47,099 nt of DNA, from NCBI GenBank assembly GCA_900549555.1, contig UROO01000004.1, positions 1 through 47,099 on the forward strand, read 5' to 3'. The stretch's first letter is position 1; each line of letters begins with the position of its first letter. Under the pieces are notes generated by a model. It saw only the letters and a list, made by a program, of their open reading frames with translations. It was not told the DNA's origin and searched no databases. Below are positions 1 to 9,117 of the stretch, piece by piece. This DNA comes from an uncultured Collinsella sp. Its GTDB lineage: Bacteria; Actinomycetota; Coriobacteriia; Coriobacteriales; Coriobacteriaceae. The translations under genes and the position numbers were made by a program.

Positions 1-46
1 AGATAGGAGTCCGTCTCGTGGGCTCGGAGATGTGTATAAGAGACAG
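1..46 (+). other. Residual Illumina Nextera adapter (artefact)
   Basis: Bases 13-46 match the Nextera read-2 transposase adapter, ending in the 19-bp Tn5 mosaic end at 28-46. Bases 1-4 match the end of the P7 oligo. Bases 5-12 (AGGAGTCC) match, from memory, the i7 index N705. This is untrimmed library sequence joined to a contig end, not genomic DNA and not a transposon. Confidence 0.97.
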
Positions 47-107
47 GAACCAGCCCATTTGATGTTCGATGAGCCGAGTCGGCGTCTCTCGCAAAGGTAA
101 CTGAGAG

Positions 108-3100
108 CTAGCGAGGCCTATCCGAATTGACCTCATCGGCGGTGTCGGTTTCGAGCGCCGTGCGGCGGGCGCTGTAGGCGACGAGGCCGGCGCCTGCTGC
201 GGCGAGTGCTGCTGCGGCTGCCGTAAGGGGAGCGTTGACATCGCCCGTGCCCGCAAGCGCGCCCGCTTTTCCGGGGCGCTTGTTATTGCCGTGATCCTTG
301 CCGCTGCCAGAGCCACTGCCGCTACCGGAGCTGCTTCCGCTGGAGCCGCCACTCGAGTCGCCACCGCCGTCCGCCGTCATCGGTGCATCGTGAAGTCCTG
401 TCGTATCCGCGTTGTCGCATACGCCGACCTGAACTTCTGAGCGTTCGCATGCCGCGTCGGGCACATGAAGCTCGTGCAGTACGGCGCCCAGCGCCGAGTT
501 TGCGCCCGGTCGAATTTCCTCGAGCGTTACGGGATCGAGCGCTACCAGATTACGCGCCTTCGCATACAGCGTTACGCGTTTGCCCACCTCGTCGCTCCAG
601 CTCTCCGGGATAGCAAAGCTCATGCGGAACTGTGCCGTGCAACCCGGTGCCAGCACGGCGTTGCCGTTGTCGGCTACCAGCGGGTGCGTTGCAAAACATG
701 TGCCCAGCGTCTCGAGCGCGTACTTCACGTGTGCCATGTCGTTGGCCGAAGCATCCTCGGCAAGCTCCGGATCGTAGATCGAAGCCATGCGTGCGTTTGC
801 TCCGAACCCGATGGATGCGCTGGAGAACGGCTGGCTGGAGCCCTCTCGGTACAGATCGATCGTGCCGGCGGTCAGCAAGGTGTTACCGTCGTTTCGCACC
901 GTGACCATGAAGGATTCGCCTGCTGCTCCGGGCACCACCGCGCCCGAGGTAGCGACCGCGCCCGTCGGAGTGGCACACGCCACCAAGGGCACTTCGATGC
1001 CGTGTAGTTCTGCCTCGCTCTTCTCCGCGCTCACAATGTGCGTGGCGAGCGCGGAGAGCATGCTCCCCGACGTCAAAAATGTCGTTATCTGATCGACGGG
1101 ATGGTCCAGCTCGCACATCACGAACGGCTCCGTAAACAGATCGCCTGACAAGGTGCTGGCGAAGATGCGGAAGTGCTTGCCCATCACTGCTACCGGGTTG
1201 TCTTCTTCGTCGTAGGTTTGTCCCACCTTGCCGTCGGTGTTCTCTACATAGAGCACGCACCTGCCGTTGTTGCTTACGCTAAACGATGCCGGGCCACAGC
1301 CTGCGGCACCCACGGGCTGCGTTGCAAATGCCGATGCGCCTCGCGTCCAAGTAATATGCTGCAGTTGCTCGTTGACGGTTGCCAAAAAGCCCGTGTGCTG
1401 CGGCCACGGCACCGCGTGGGGTACTGTGGCATCTGGCGGCATAACGCCCCAGCCCGCAATGGACTGGCCGATCACGGCGTACGATGCACAGCCACAACCG
1501 CCTGCGGTCTCGTATGCAACGGGCACCACCATTTTGCCGTTGATATTCTCGGGCGCGCCGAGCTCGATGCTCGACGGTGCCTGCGGAAAGCGGAGGACCT
1601 GACGGAACGTGAGACTGTCGCCCGAAACGTCCGACCACAGGGTAAAGCACTCCAGCGCAACCTCGGCCTCGCTGCCGAGCGTCTTTTCTGCGGTGGTTCC
1701 GCGGCGGTGGAGGTAGGCGCCCGACAGGCGCCCGTCGACAAGTGTCTTGCCCACCGTGATGCGTGGGCACTGCAGGCAATGGTAGCCATCCTCCTGAAGG
1801 CGGCCGCGCGAGATGCTGCGCCACGACGTGTGCGATATCACGCGAACTCCGTCGTTGCTTATGCGCAGGCGCACAACGGACAGTATGCCGGATGTGCTCG
1901 CCGTATCGAAATGGGTGTTGTCGCCGGCGGGGCGCTCACCCGAGACCAGCAGCACGTAGGCGTCCTGGTTTCCTCTTCCGTCCGTATATTCCACCACGTC
2001 GAAGTCGTAATCGTATACGCTGTCGCGCTCCACGTCGTTCTCGCCAAACCCAAGGGGAAAGTCCACGGGCGTGGGAGCGGACCACGTGCCGTTTGCCTTT
2101 GTGTGCACCACCAGGCGCGAGCGACCATTGTCGCCGTAGCGCACCGAGGCGATACGGAACAGGCATTCTACGCCGGCAATCATTGCCAGCTTCATGTGAG
2201 CTTCGCTGAGCACGCCAGCAAACAGCACGTTGTCGCTCGAGGGTTTGATGCCGCCACGCTCGTCCTCCGACACGCCGGTAGAATTGGCGTTGGGGTCCGC
2301 AACGGCGTTCGTTGCCTGACCGATGTAGGTGTACTCATACATCGGCGCGGCGTTTTCGTCGTTCTCTATCAGTGCGTGGACGAAGTGCTCGATCTGTCCC
2401 GTGTCGTCGCTCTCCGCGTCTGCCTCGAGCTCAATGCGCGTGACCGACCGGTCCCAATCGCGTACGGTAGGCGCGACATTCCTTGCAGTGGCTTTAACCT
2501 CGGCGCGCGCGAGCAGCTCGGCGTTGGTGACAATGGTGGCCGATGCGATAAATTGCGGCACGCCGCCCGCCTCGATGTTGCCGGGCATGCCGAAGCGGGC
2601 ATCCAGCGTGTAAGGCGTATCTCCACCCAATGCGAGCTCAGAGCGCTGGAGTACATACTGGTCGCCGTTGTTCACCGACATATTCCACGAATCGAGGAGT
2701 GTGGGCCACGACCCCGACCAAGCCTTGGTGGTCCACTTGAACATCACGAACTGGAGTATCACATCGACATCGACGTCTGCACCTACGCGCAGTCGCGGAA
2801 GCGGGTGGCCGTCTGCCTTCTCGTACCCAATGAACAGCGTGAGGGATGCGGCGCCGCGCACGGCGGACGAAGCGACGCCTGCAACGCCGGCGCCAAAGGT
2901 GACGGCAAGCCCGATCTGGATGGTGAACGAGCCCGAGGTGTTTGAATAGTCGAGCGATATGTTTTTGAAAAACGCCGCGCCGCTACCGTGCGTGTGGGCG
3001 CCCACGGCGAGCGCCAGTTTTGCCAGCACCCAGGGGTTGACGTTTAGGAAAAACGGCACCGGTCCTAGGGTAAACTGCTCGGTCCAATTGAGGTCGGTTC

Positions 3101-4472
3101 TTACCTGGAAGAGGGCCTTAATATTGCCGTATGCGGGGTCGTTGTTGTTACCCCAGGTTTTGCCCACCCAATCGTAGGCGAGCGAGCCGTACAGCTGTGT
3201 GGCGATATCCATCGTGAACAGCGGCGTGCAATGGTGACGAAGGAGCTTGGTGTTTCTTGGATCGGTGCCCGAACCGGCACTCATACTTTTGTACTGATTC
3301 CACTTCCCCTCCATCTCGTCGAGGTAGCGGTTTGCCTGCTTGGCGCCCGACTCACGCGGCGATTTCTTCCAGTACTCCGGATCCGGATTGCCTGAATCGT
3401 TCATATAGCTGGCTGGTTTGTATCCTCCGCCAAACAGCACGTATCCGGCAAACGAGAAATCGAACAAAATGGGGAACGAGGGCATCCAACACGTGAACTT
3501 ATTACCACCGATGCCGGGAAACGCCGCCGGAAAATCAAACGGAGTGATCTCTTGGTCCATGGTGGTGGGGACGATAGTGGTCGATCCGGATTCCGCCTTT
3601 GCGGCCGGCGCGGTGACAACGGCCATGGGGGAGGAGAGCGTGTAGGTTTTGTCCTGATAGTCGAGGACGAAGCGCAGCTTGCACCCTTCTTCCAGAAGGC
3701 CCGAAGCTGCATCGAGGAACTTGTCTTCGAGTGTGAACGTCGCCAGATTATCCACGCTCGATGCGCTGGCCTTGACTTGGCCAATCTGCGTGACGGTTTC
3801 GGGTGAGCTGCCCGCGGCGGGCGTCACTTTGTTGATGCGCAGCGTTGCCTGTCCACCCTGTGGCAGATGTGCCTGCACGGTAAAGGCGTGCGTATCGGGC
3901 TGCTCGTTTGCCGTGTCGTCCTTCGGCAATGCCATGAACGTAGCATCGGCGTACTGGATGTCCCATTCGTCGAACGTGAGCTGTCGAAAGTACGGCTCGC
4001 CGTCGGAAAGCGGACGCGTGGGCGCGGTTATGGCGGTGCCGCCCTGAATACGCGCAAGGGGAATCTCGACATCACGGTAGCCCGCCATGCTAATGGAGAT
4101 GCCGCCGTTAAAGTCGTACGCGTCGAGAAGCGTTGCCTCGTCCACGTAGCCTTCCGAAAGAGGGGCGACCTCAAAGATAGCCGTACCCTCGTCGTCGGTA
4201 GTGGCGGAAAGCTGTTTGCCCGCGGCATAACGCGACGCGAGCGTGACCTGGGCTCCCTTGATGGGCGTATTCTTGTTGGCGACGTCGACCACGACCACAC
4301 CGAACATGGTGCGCGAGAGAACGAGCACCCTGAAGGGGTCTTTTTCGTCGGCATGGGCTTCGGTGGGCGCGAACGGCAATATGAAGGCGTTTGCGCTTCC
4401 CGGCACGCGAGGCAACATAATGCTCGCTAGCGAGGACGCTCCGGCAACAAGTAACGAACGGCGATCAAGCAT
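108..4472 (-). CDS. Large LAxTG-anchored surface protein
   Basis: Predicted secreted protein of about 1454 residues, probably linked to the cell wall by a sortase. The N-terminus has an arginine pair (DRRSLL) and a hydrophobic stretch ending near ANAF, a Tat-like signal. Residues ~45-150 look like a carboxypeptidase-regulatory/Ig-like fold. A long middle part is rich in beta strands and aromatic residues. A CARDB-like segment comes near the end, then a Ser/Gly-rich linker, LAGTG at about 1406-1410, an alanine-rich membrane segment and an arginine-containing tail, which is the sortase sorting-signal order. LAxTG is the motif used by class E sortases of actinobacteria; no sortase lies in the window. 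I start at the ATG at 4472 (GGGAG upstream, signal peptide intact). A TTG 96 bp upstream (4568) would place 32 extra residues before the signal. The ligand is unknown. The LuxR gene upstream on the same strand could control it. Confidence 0.85.
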   Translation of the reverse strand: MLDRRSLLVAGASSLASIMLPRVPGSANAFILPFAPTEAHADEKDPFRVLVLSRTMFGVVVVDVANKNTPIKGAQVTLASRYAAGKQLSATTDDEGTAIFEVAPLSEGYVDEATLLDAYDFNGGISISMAGYRDVEIPLARIQGGTAITAPTRPLSDGEPYFRQLTFDEWDIQYADATFMALPKDDTANEQPDTHAFTVQAHLPQGGQATLRINKVTPAAGSSPETVTQIGQVKASASSVDNLATFTLEDKFLDAASGLLEEGCKLRFVLDYQDKTYTLSSPMAVVTAPAAKAESGSTTIVPTTMDQEITPFDFPAAFPGIGGNKFTCWMPSFPILFDFSFAGYVLFGGGYKPASYMNDSGNPDPEYWKKSPRESGAKQANRYLDEMEGKWNQYKSMSAGSGTDPRNTKLLRHHCTPLFTMDIATQLYGSLAYDWVGKTWGNNNDPAYGNIKALFQVRTDLNWTEQFTLGPVPFFLNVNPWVLAKLALAVGAHTHGSGAAFFKNISLDYSNTSGSFTIQIGLAVTFGAGVAGVASSAVRGAASLTLFIGYEKADGHPLPRLRVGADVDVDVILQFVMFKWTTKAWSGSWPTLLDSWNMSVNNGDQYVLQRSELALGGDTPYTLDARFGMPGNIEAGGVPQFIASATIVTNAELLARAEVKATARNVAPTVRDWDRSVTRIELEADAESDDTGQIEHFVHALIENDENAAPMYEYTYIGQATNAVADPNANSTGVSEDERGGIKPSSDNVLFAGVLSEAHMKLAMIAGVECLFRIASVRYGDNGRSRLVVHTKANGTWSAPTPVDFPLGFGENDVERDSVYDYDFDVVEYTDGRGNQDAYVLLVSGERPAGDNTHFDTASTSGILSVVRLRISNDGVRVISHTSWRSISRGRLQEDGYHCLQCPRITVGKTLVDGRLSGAYLHRRGTTAEKTLGSEAEVALECFTLWSDVSGDSLTFRQVLRFPQAPSSIELGAPENINGKMVVPVAYETAGGCGCASYAVIGQSIAGWGVMPPDATVPHAVPWPQHTGFLATVNEQLQHITWTRGASAFATQPVGAAGCGPASFSVSNNGRCVLYVENTDGKVGQTYDEEDNPVAVMGKHFRIFASTLSGDLFTEPFVMCELDHPVDQITTFLTSGSMLSALATHIVSAEKSEAELHGIEVPLVACATPTGAVATSGAVVPGAAGESFMVTVRNDGNTLLTAGTIDLYREGSSQPFSSASIGFGANARMASIYDPELAEDASANDMAHVKYALETLGTCFATHPLVADNGNAVLAPGCTAQFRMSFAIPESWSDEVGKRVTLYAKARNLVALDPVTLEEIRPGANSALGAVLHELHVPDAACERSEVQVGVCDNADTTGLHDAPMTADGGGDSSGGSSGSSSGSGSGSGSGKDHGNNKRPGKAGALAGTGDVNAPLTAAAAALAAAGAGLVAYSARRTALETDTADEVNSDRPR

Positions 4473-4627
4473 CTTTGGCTCCCATCCCGCAGGTATCGGT
4501 GGAAATAATCCAATTTTGCGAGAAGGCGCCACGTGGCGGTAGTGCCGTTCAAGGGACAAAATGTCCAAATTAATCGAGCGAAGCGCCGGGTTCCGGAACG
4601 CGTTCGATGCGCTTGGCAGCCCGGTCG

Positions 4628-5632
4628 CTAACGCAACATATGCGCGACCAGCTCGGCGCGGGTTCCGATACCAAGCTTGGCATACACTCCTGATAGGCGG
4701 TTTTTAACAGTGCCCGGCGATACGTCCATGTGGCGTGCGATTTCGGCGTTGGTCCATCCGCGGCAGGCGAGCATGGCCATGGTGAACTCTGTGGTCGTTA
4801 AATCGTCGGCCACGTCCTCGCCCGAATCGGGGTTGTGGATGCGCCGCCAGCCGTAGCTGAATCGATACGTAATCTCGATGATGCGTGCGAAATCGTCAGG
4901 GTATTGCGATTTTAGGCATGCCTCGATGAGTCCCTGCAAAAGGCCGTGGTGCTCGCCAATGAGCTCGATAAGGCCGTCGGGGCGCGCAATGTTCCAAGCG
5001 GCTCCGAAGTGCGTTTTTGCGGCGTCGATGTCCTTGAGGCTCATGCATGCCATGGAAGCTGCCAGGTGCAGGAACAGTTCCGAGATCGGATAGCTTCCCT
5101 GTTTCATGATCAGGGCGTTTTCCGCCATGCCCAGACTGCGGCCATATTCGCCGCGCAGGTACAGGGCATGCGCCATCACGTAGCTGGCGAACAGGCGCAG
5201 GCCTTCGGGCAGATGCGCCGCAAGCGGATAAAACTCTTCGGCGGAATACGGGGAAGGCAAGTGCAGCAGGACGCTCGCGGCGGAGGCGAACAGGATATGC
5301 GTAGCGTGGATGGCGGGCGATTCCTCGTCGGCCGGCGTATCGAGGATGCCAGCAAGGCACCGGCGGGCGTCGGCGATACGGTTGAGCGACAGGCTGGCAT
5401 ATCCGCAGATAAAGCATGCGGAATAGCGCAGTGCGGGGTCGATGGCGTCAAGATAGGGGCGCGCCGTTTTGGCAGCGAGGGCGGCCTGTCCGCGAAAGTA
5501 CAGCGCTTCTGCCGTGGCGATGGTGCGTGAATCGGGGTCGGAAATGCCTGCAACTGCAGCGTCAATCTGCCCTGGCACAAAGGCAGTGCACATCAACGGC
5601 ATGGGAACGCATGGGTAGCCATCGCAGTCCAT
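4628..5632 (-). CDS. LuxR-family transcriptional regulator
   Basis: Transcription factor of 334 residues. The C-terminal ~60 residues form a LuxR/GerE helix-turn-helix (TNAEIARHMDVSPGTVKNRL, then YAKLGIGTRAELV). The N-terminal ~250 residues are helical and alanine-rich, resembling the tetratricopeptide-like sensor part of large LuxR regulators, with no receiver motif visible. The ATG at 5632 is chosen because GGGAG sits 7 bases upstream; a TTG at 5668 is possible but less supported. It ends 156 bp before the surface-protein gene on the same strand, so control of that gene is a reasonable inference. The signal is unknown. Confidence 0.85.
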   Translation of the reverse strand: MDCDGYPCVPMPLMCTAFVPGQIDAAVAGISDPDSRTIATAEALYFRGQAALAAKTARPYLDAIDPALRYSACFICGYASLSLNRIADARRCLAGILDTPADEESPAIHATHILFASAASVLLHLPSPYSAEEFYPLAAHLPEGLRLFASYVMAHALYLRGEYGRSLGMAENALIMKQGSYPISELFLHLAASMACMSLKDIDAAKTHFGAAWNIARPDGLIELIGEHHGLLQGLIEACLKSQYPDDFARIIEITYRFSYGWRRIHNPDSGEDVADDLTTTEFTMAMLACRGWTNAEIARHMDVSPGTVKNRLSGVYAKLGIGTRAELVAHMLR

Positions 5633-6224
5633 CTTCCATCTCCCAACAGCTGGCAACAATAGCAGCAATTGTACTCCTGTTGCTCGGGACTGGAATTTGT
5701 GGGTATCGCCGACGATTATGCCGAACGTATAAAGGAAGAGTCTATTGGCGATGCTCCCAAGGTGGCTACCGAAGCTTAGCTGACCTCGACATTAGAAAAA
5801 ATTGCCGCCCCTGAAAAAAGTTCTGTCGCAGCGATGGGAAACACATCTTCTGGGCATTCCGTCGTCTCCAGCCAGCGCTGGACTGCTGCTGTCGCCTGCG
5901 CGTTGGCGAGCGGGGCGTGGGGACCGTCCGGCGACCAGCGGCGACGGGCGAGCCCTGCCGCGTGTGTGGGCCTCCATCGGCGTAGACCCATGACCCCCAT
6001 GGCATCGGAGAAGTCCACCATGGCGTCCAGGACCTTACCGTCCGGCACGTCCAGCCCAGCGGCTCTCTTGAACCCGAGGTCGAAGGGGGGGCGTTGTACA
6101 AGGCATATGGGACCGAGTGGAAGTGGATCAAAAGAGCGTTACTTGACGTTTCATGCATAATGCCAACCGCCCCGTGACATCACGTTCGCAGCGCGCAGGG
6201 GCCGGAGAATCTTCGCGATGAGAG
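5633..6224. other. Gap with a possible decayed coding fragment
   Basis: No complete gene was found here. On the minus strand one frame stays open from about 6130 down to the stop at 5776 (about 120 codons, ending IFSNVEVS). It has no start codon with a ribosome binding site and I do not recognise it. Its steady codon use suggests the 3' part of a lost gene rather than random sequence. The part next to the LuxR gene probably contains that gene's promoter. Confidence 0.35.
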
Positions 6225-6253
6225 TTGACGTCTAATACCTTGTATCGTATAGT
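6225..6253 (+). promoter_or_regulatory. Sigma70-type promoter of the padR operon
   Basis: TTGACG at 6225-6230 and TATAGT at 6248-6253 are separated by exactly 17 bases, close to the housekeeping consensus. The padR start codon lies 38 bases beyond the -10 box. Confidence 0.8.
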
Positions 6254-6270
6254 GTGTATAACATAGTATA
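6248..6270. promoter_or_regulatory. Operator-like dyad over the padR -10 box
   Basis: A 23-bp imperfect inverted repeat with outer arms TATA/TATA and inner arms TGT/ACA. It covers the -10 box and the likely transcription start. PadR proteins commonly repress their own operons through such AT-rich dyads, so autoregulation is inferred. Confidence 0.6.
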
Positions 6271-6290
6271 TGACGAGAGGAGGTGTGCGG

Positions 6291-6611
6291 ATGGAGGCAC
6301 AGATGAAGCGCGGTTTCCTGGAGGCCTGCGTGCTCGCGGCCGTCTCCGGCGAGGAGTCCTACGGCTACCAGATCGTGAAGGACGTACCGGCGAGCATGGG
6401 GCTCACGGAGTCGACGCTCTACCCGCTGCTCAAGCGCCTGGAGAAGGCCGGGTGCATCACGGCGCGCTCCGCCGAGCACAACGGGCGGCTGCGCCGGTAC
6501 TACCGCATCACGGACGACGGGCGAGCACGCATCGAGGAGTTCCTGGCCGAGTGGCCGTCCGTACGGGAGATTTACGCATACGTTGAGGGGGCGCACCATG
6601 ACGCGCGATGA
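6291..6611 (+). CDS. PadR-family transcriptional regulator
   Basis: Small winged-helix regulator of 106 residues. It shows the PadR pattern: MKRGFLEACVLAAVSGEE, SYGYQIVKD, STLYPLLKRLEKAG and a wing ending GRLRRYYRITDDG. The ATG at 6291 is used because GAGGAGG lies 8 bases upstream; the upstream ATG at 6270 overlaps the operator and has no binding site. The stop overlaps the next start by 14 bp, so the two are translated together. PadR proteins often respond to toxic small molecules or envelope stress; the inducer here is not evident. Confidence 0.92.
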   Translation: MEAQMKRGFLEACVLAAVSGEESYGYQIVKDVPASMGLTESTLYPLLKRLEKAGCITARSAEHNGRLRRYYRITDDGRARIEEFLAEWPSVREIYAYVEGAHHDAR

Positions 6612-7221
6612 GTTTCTGGGCCGGTTGGGCGAGCTGCTCGCCTGCCTGCCGGCCGAGCAGGTGGAGGAGACCAAGGCGTTCTATGCGGAGGCCATCGCCG
6701 ACCGCATGGAGGACGGTATGAGCGAGGAGGAGGCCGTGGCCGCCATGGGCACGCCCGGCGAGGTGGCGGAGGCCACGCTCGACGACCTGCCCGCCGTGCC
6801 GCGCGCGATCGCGAGGACGCGCCGGCGCAGCACCACGCTGCTGTGGGTGCTGACCATCGTGGGCTCCCCGGTGTGGGTGCCGCTGCTCGCCGCCTTCGCC
6901 GCCGTGGCCGTCACGGTCTATATCTGCATCTGGGTGCTGGCGCTCTGCGTGTGGATCGTCGCGGCGGCACTCGGGAGCGTGGGCGTAGTTGAGCTCCTGC
7001 TTGCCGTAAGCGGCGTCACCATCGGCCACTTCCCGTACGCCCTCGCCTCGGCGGGCGTGGGGCTCGGCCTCGTCGGCGTGGCGCTCTTCGTTGGTGCTGG
7101 CGCTTGGGCCGCCTCAAAACAAATTGCGCGCCTCTCGGCGCTCTGGGCGAGGAAGGCCGCCTCGCCCTTCTGGAAGGGTAAGGGCGAGAAGGGCGGCGCT
7201 GCCGCGTATCTCGCGGCGTAG
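6598..7221 (+). CDS. DUF1700/HAAS-type membrane protein
   Basis: Membrane protein of 207 residues. The first ~65 residues are a soluble helical domain (TRDEFLGRLGELLACLPAEQVEETKAFYAE, then EEEAVAAMGTPGEVA), the HAAS/DUF1700 signature. They are followed by about four hydrophobic segments and a basic C-terminus. Such proteins are nearly always encoded next to a PadR regulator and are thought to work with it in envelope-stress sensing, though the mechanism is unsettled. The start at 6598 has a GAGGGGG binding site and overlaps the padR end. Confidence 0.88.
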   Translation: MTRDEFLGRLGELLACLPAEQVEETKAFYAEAIADRMEDGMSEEEAVAAMGTPGEVAEATLDDLPAVPRAIARTRRRSTTLLWVLTIVGSPVWVPLLAAFAAVAVTVYICIWVLALCVWIVAAALGSVGVVELLLAVSGVTIGHFPYALASAGVGLGLVGVALFVGAGAWAASKQIARLSALWARKAASPFWKGKGEKGGAAAYLAA

Positions 7222-7236
7222 AAAGGAGTGAGTACC

Positions 7237-7491
7237 ATGACCAGCGCGAAGAAGATCTACCTCGCCGTGGCGGGCGGGCTCGTTGCCGCGGGCGTTGTCC
7301 TCGCGGGCATTGGCTTTATCGCTTCGGGTTTCGACCCGGCCGTGTTCACAACCCAAATCGACACGCGCGACAGCACCATCGTACTCGGCGGCGTCGAGGT
7401 GGACGAATACGAGAGTATCCCGTTCATCAGCCAGCTCGCCAATCTGGGCGAGATCGACACCTCCGACGTCGCGGATCCCGCCGCGTCCTAG
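7237..7491 (+). CDS. Small membrane-anchored protein, third gene of padR operon
   Basis: Protein of 84 residues with one N-terminal membrane segment (IYLAVAGGLVAAGVVLAGIGFIASG), then a short acidic outer part (VFTTQIDTRDSTIVLGGVEVDEYE). PadR-DUF1700 operons often end in a DUF4097 protein of 250 or more residues starting with such an anchor. This one resembles only the N-terminal part, so it may be a truncated or minimal version. AAGGAG lies 8 bases before the ATG at 7237. GC-rich sequence without clear coding capacity follows. Confidence 0.72.
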   Translation: MTSAKKIYLAVAGGLVAAGVVLAGIGFIASGFDPAVFTTQIDTRDSTIVLGGVEVDEYESIPFISQLANLGEIDTSDVADPAAS

Positions 7492-7904
7492 GCGCAGCGA
7501 GCCCGGGCGCTCTGCCCGCCAAGCTGCGTAAGCCGGCGAAACCCGAACCTCAACCTCTGCGCAACTGGCCCCAAGCCTGCGCCGATTCGCTCTCGGCGCC
7601 GCGCGGGGGGGCGTGACGCATGCCCAAAATAGTACGAGGAGAAAGGAACGCGCCGCCCGCAGCCACGCCCTTCCGCCTTCGCGGGGCCACGCAGGACCGG
7701 AAGCGACTGGGCCGTGCGGTGGGGCTGTGCTTGGATTGGCTACACTGATATGGACAGATCCGTGAGGGGCGCGAGAGACGGGACTCCGGGGAGATCTTCG
7801 AGGAGGAGTACCTCGACTGAAAGCGCGGGTTCAGTGGAGCATGAACCTAATCTCTGTCTCTCTTGCTTTTTTGATTTGTTGAGAAGCCGGCATTTGGGGG
7901 CATT
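7492..7904. other. GC-rich gap, no supported gene
   Basis: A 42-codon frame from 7621 lacks a convincing binding site. A short open tail ending FEEEYLD at about 7820 may be a gene remnant. Base composition changes near 7840 from very GC-rich to more AT-rich, marking the edge of the foreign-looking gene that follows. Confidence 0.4.
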
Positions 7905-8588
7905 TTGGATAGCGAACAGTTCAAACAAGAAGCTGAGAAAATAGAACAAAGCCTGAGTGCCTTGAGAGTCGCCGAGCGCAATGCAGTGATTCCCTTCATG
8001 AACGGCGACTTTACCCAATGGGATCTATATCTGGCATCCTCCTCTGAGTATGCGATGAGACTGATAGACGGATTCATCTCCATGCTCGAGTCGAGGAATC
8101 TTGTTTGCGTCGCCCAGCTTCTCCGCGCACAGGTTGGAGTCTGCCTGCGGACATTCGCGTTATTCGCCGCCGAAGACCAGGATGACTTTCTCAAGCAGGT
8201 GTTTCAAGGTGTGCCCGTGAACAAGCTGAAAGATTTCTCGGGTGAGAAGATGTCCGATGGAAGACTTCAAGACTTACTCGAGAAGTTCGATCCAAAGGTA
8301 AAAGATGTATACAAGGTGACGTCTGGATTCGTCCACTTCTCCATTGATATTCTGCCGAGCATGGGTGTGCCTGGGGAGGGCTATGAGGTCGAGTTTAATT
8401 TTGGAGCCGAGCGCAACGAGAGAAACAATGCGCCTCTCGTGGAATGCGGCAAGGCGTTCTGCCACTATATCGACCTGCATCTCCAGATGCTCCATAAGGT
8501 GATTGCTTCGGATGAATGGTATGCCGATCGATTCCGTATCGATTCCGATGGTCCTGCAGACGAGGCCTCGAAAAGCGAGAAGGTGTAG
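7905..8588 (+). CDS. Hypothetical protein, accessory
   Basis: Soluble, mostly helical protein of 227 residues that I do not recognise. It has many Asp/Glu/Lys residues, no signal peptide and no membrane segment. A pair of acidic-histidine helices (TSGFVHFSIDIL; CHYIDLHLQMLHKVI) gives a weak likeness to the large group of HEPN/AbiV-like or DUF5677-like helical proteins, but no diagnostic RxxxxH motif is seen, so I do not assign that function. The TTG at 7905 is preceded by GGGGG four bases away; no other upstream start exists. Base composition is clearly more AT-rich than neighbours and decayed genes lie just beyond, which points to horizontal acquisition. Confidence 0.7.
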   Translation: MDSEQFKQEAEKIEQSLSALRVAERNAVIPFMNGDFTQWDLYLASSSEYAMRLIDGFISMLESRNLVCVAQLLRAQVGVCLRTFALFAAEDQDDFLKQVFQGVPVNKLKDFSGEKMSDGRLQDLLEKFDPKVKDVYKVTSGFVHFSIDILPSMGVPGEGYEVEFNFGAERNERNNAPLVECGKAFCHYIDLHLQMLHKVIASDEWYADRFRIDSDGPADEASKSEKV

Positions 8589-8799
8589 GTCGAACGCATT
8601 GACGCTGCCTTGACAGCATCCCGATATGATAACGAATGGGAGGTTCCCTGCGAAATGTGCGCCTCTGTATATTCTCGCTAGGACGCCCTCGACCGATAAG
8701 GCATCGTTGAGTTCAATTTGAGTTCAGCTCGGGTGCCTGAAAATCGCCCAACTCTGATAAAAGGGGAGACGACGGTACACCACGTAGACGAGAGGCTAT

Positions 8800-9107
8800 G
8801 GAAGTGCACGATTTGATTATATTGGCGCGCTAAACCGCCCCGCTGCCCAACTTGAACTCCGCTCACGCGTGTATGGGGCTGCGAGAGGTAACGGCCTGCG
8901 GCCTCCTTTGTGTGCTCGATGATATCTTCGAGCATGCCGGGCATGGCGGAGACATTCGCTGCAATCCAGCCGTGTTCAAGCGCCGTTTCGGATAGGAGCG
9001 AGAGGGGGCTGTCTTGCCCGTTTCCCTTGCACCCGTAAAGATGGTTGACAGTTTGGGGTCTCCCGGGTCTTTAGCTTTTACCGCGCTAGATGCCTCATGG
9101 AAACTGT
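8800..9107 (-). pseudogene. Remnant of an AAA-type ATPase
   Basis: Reading down the minus strand from about 9107, one frame gives DPKLSTIFTGARETGKTA, a Walker A motif in the style of prokaryotic ATP-binding proteins (GxRGxGKT). After a frameshift near 9005 the next frame gives LLSETALEHGWIAANVSAM, PGMLEDIIEHTKEAAG and a further ~20 plausible residues before similarity fades near 8800. Only the N-terminal ~100 residues remain, there is no start codon with a binding site, and the GKTA/LLSE junction is split between frames. This is a decayed gene. Confidence 0.7.
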
Positions 9108-9117
9108 TGGACTTTAA

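Noticed and set aside
28..46. Tn5 transposon end
   Set aside because: The mosaic end is preceded by the rest of the Nextera adapter and an index, so it comes from library preparation.
1173..2945. 590-residue plus-strand open frame
   Set aside because: It is antisense to the surface protein and has odd residue content (Arg, His and Ala-rich) with no motif; GC-rich codon use keeps the opposite frame open.
4473..4568. TTG start adding 32 residues to the surface protein
   Set aside because: It would bury the signal peptide; the ATG at 4472 has its own binding site.
8709..8726. GAGTTCA direct repeats 11 bp apart as OmpR-type site
   Set aside because: They lie in decayed sequence, away from any gene start.
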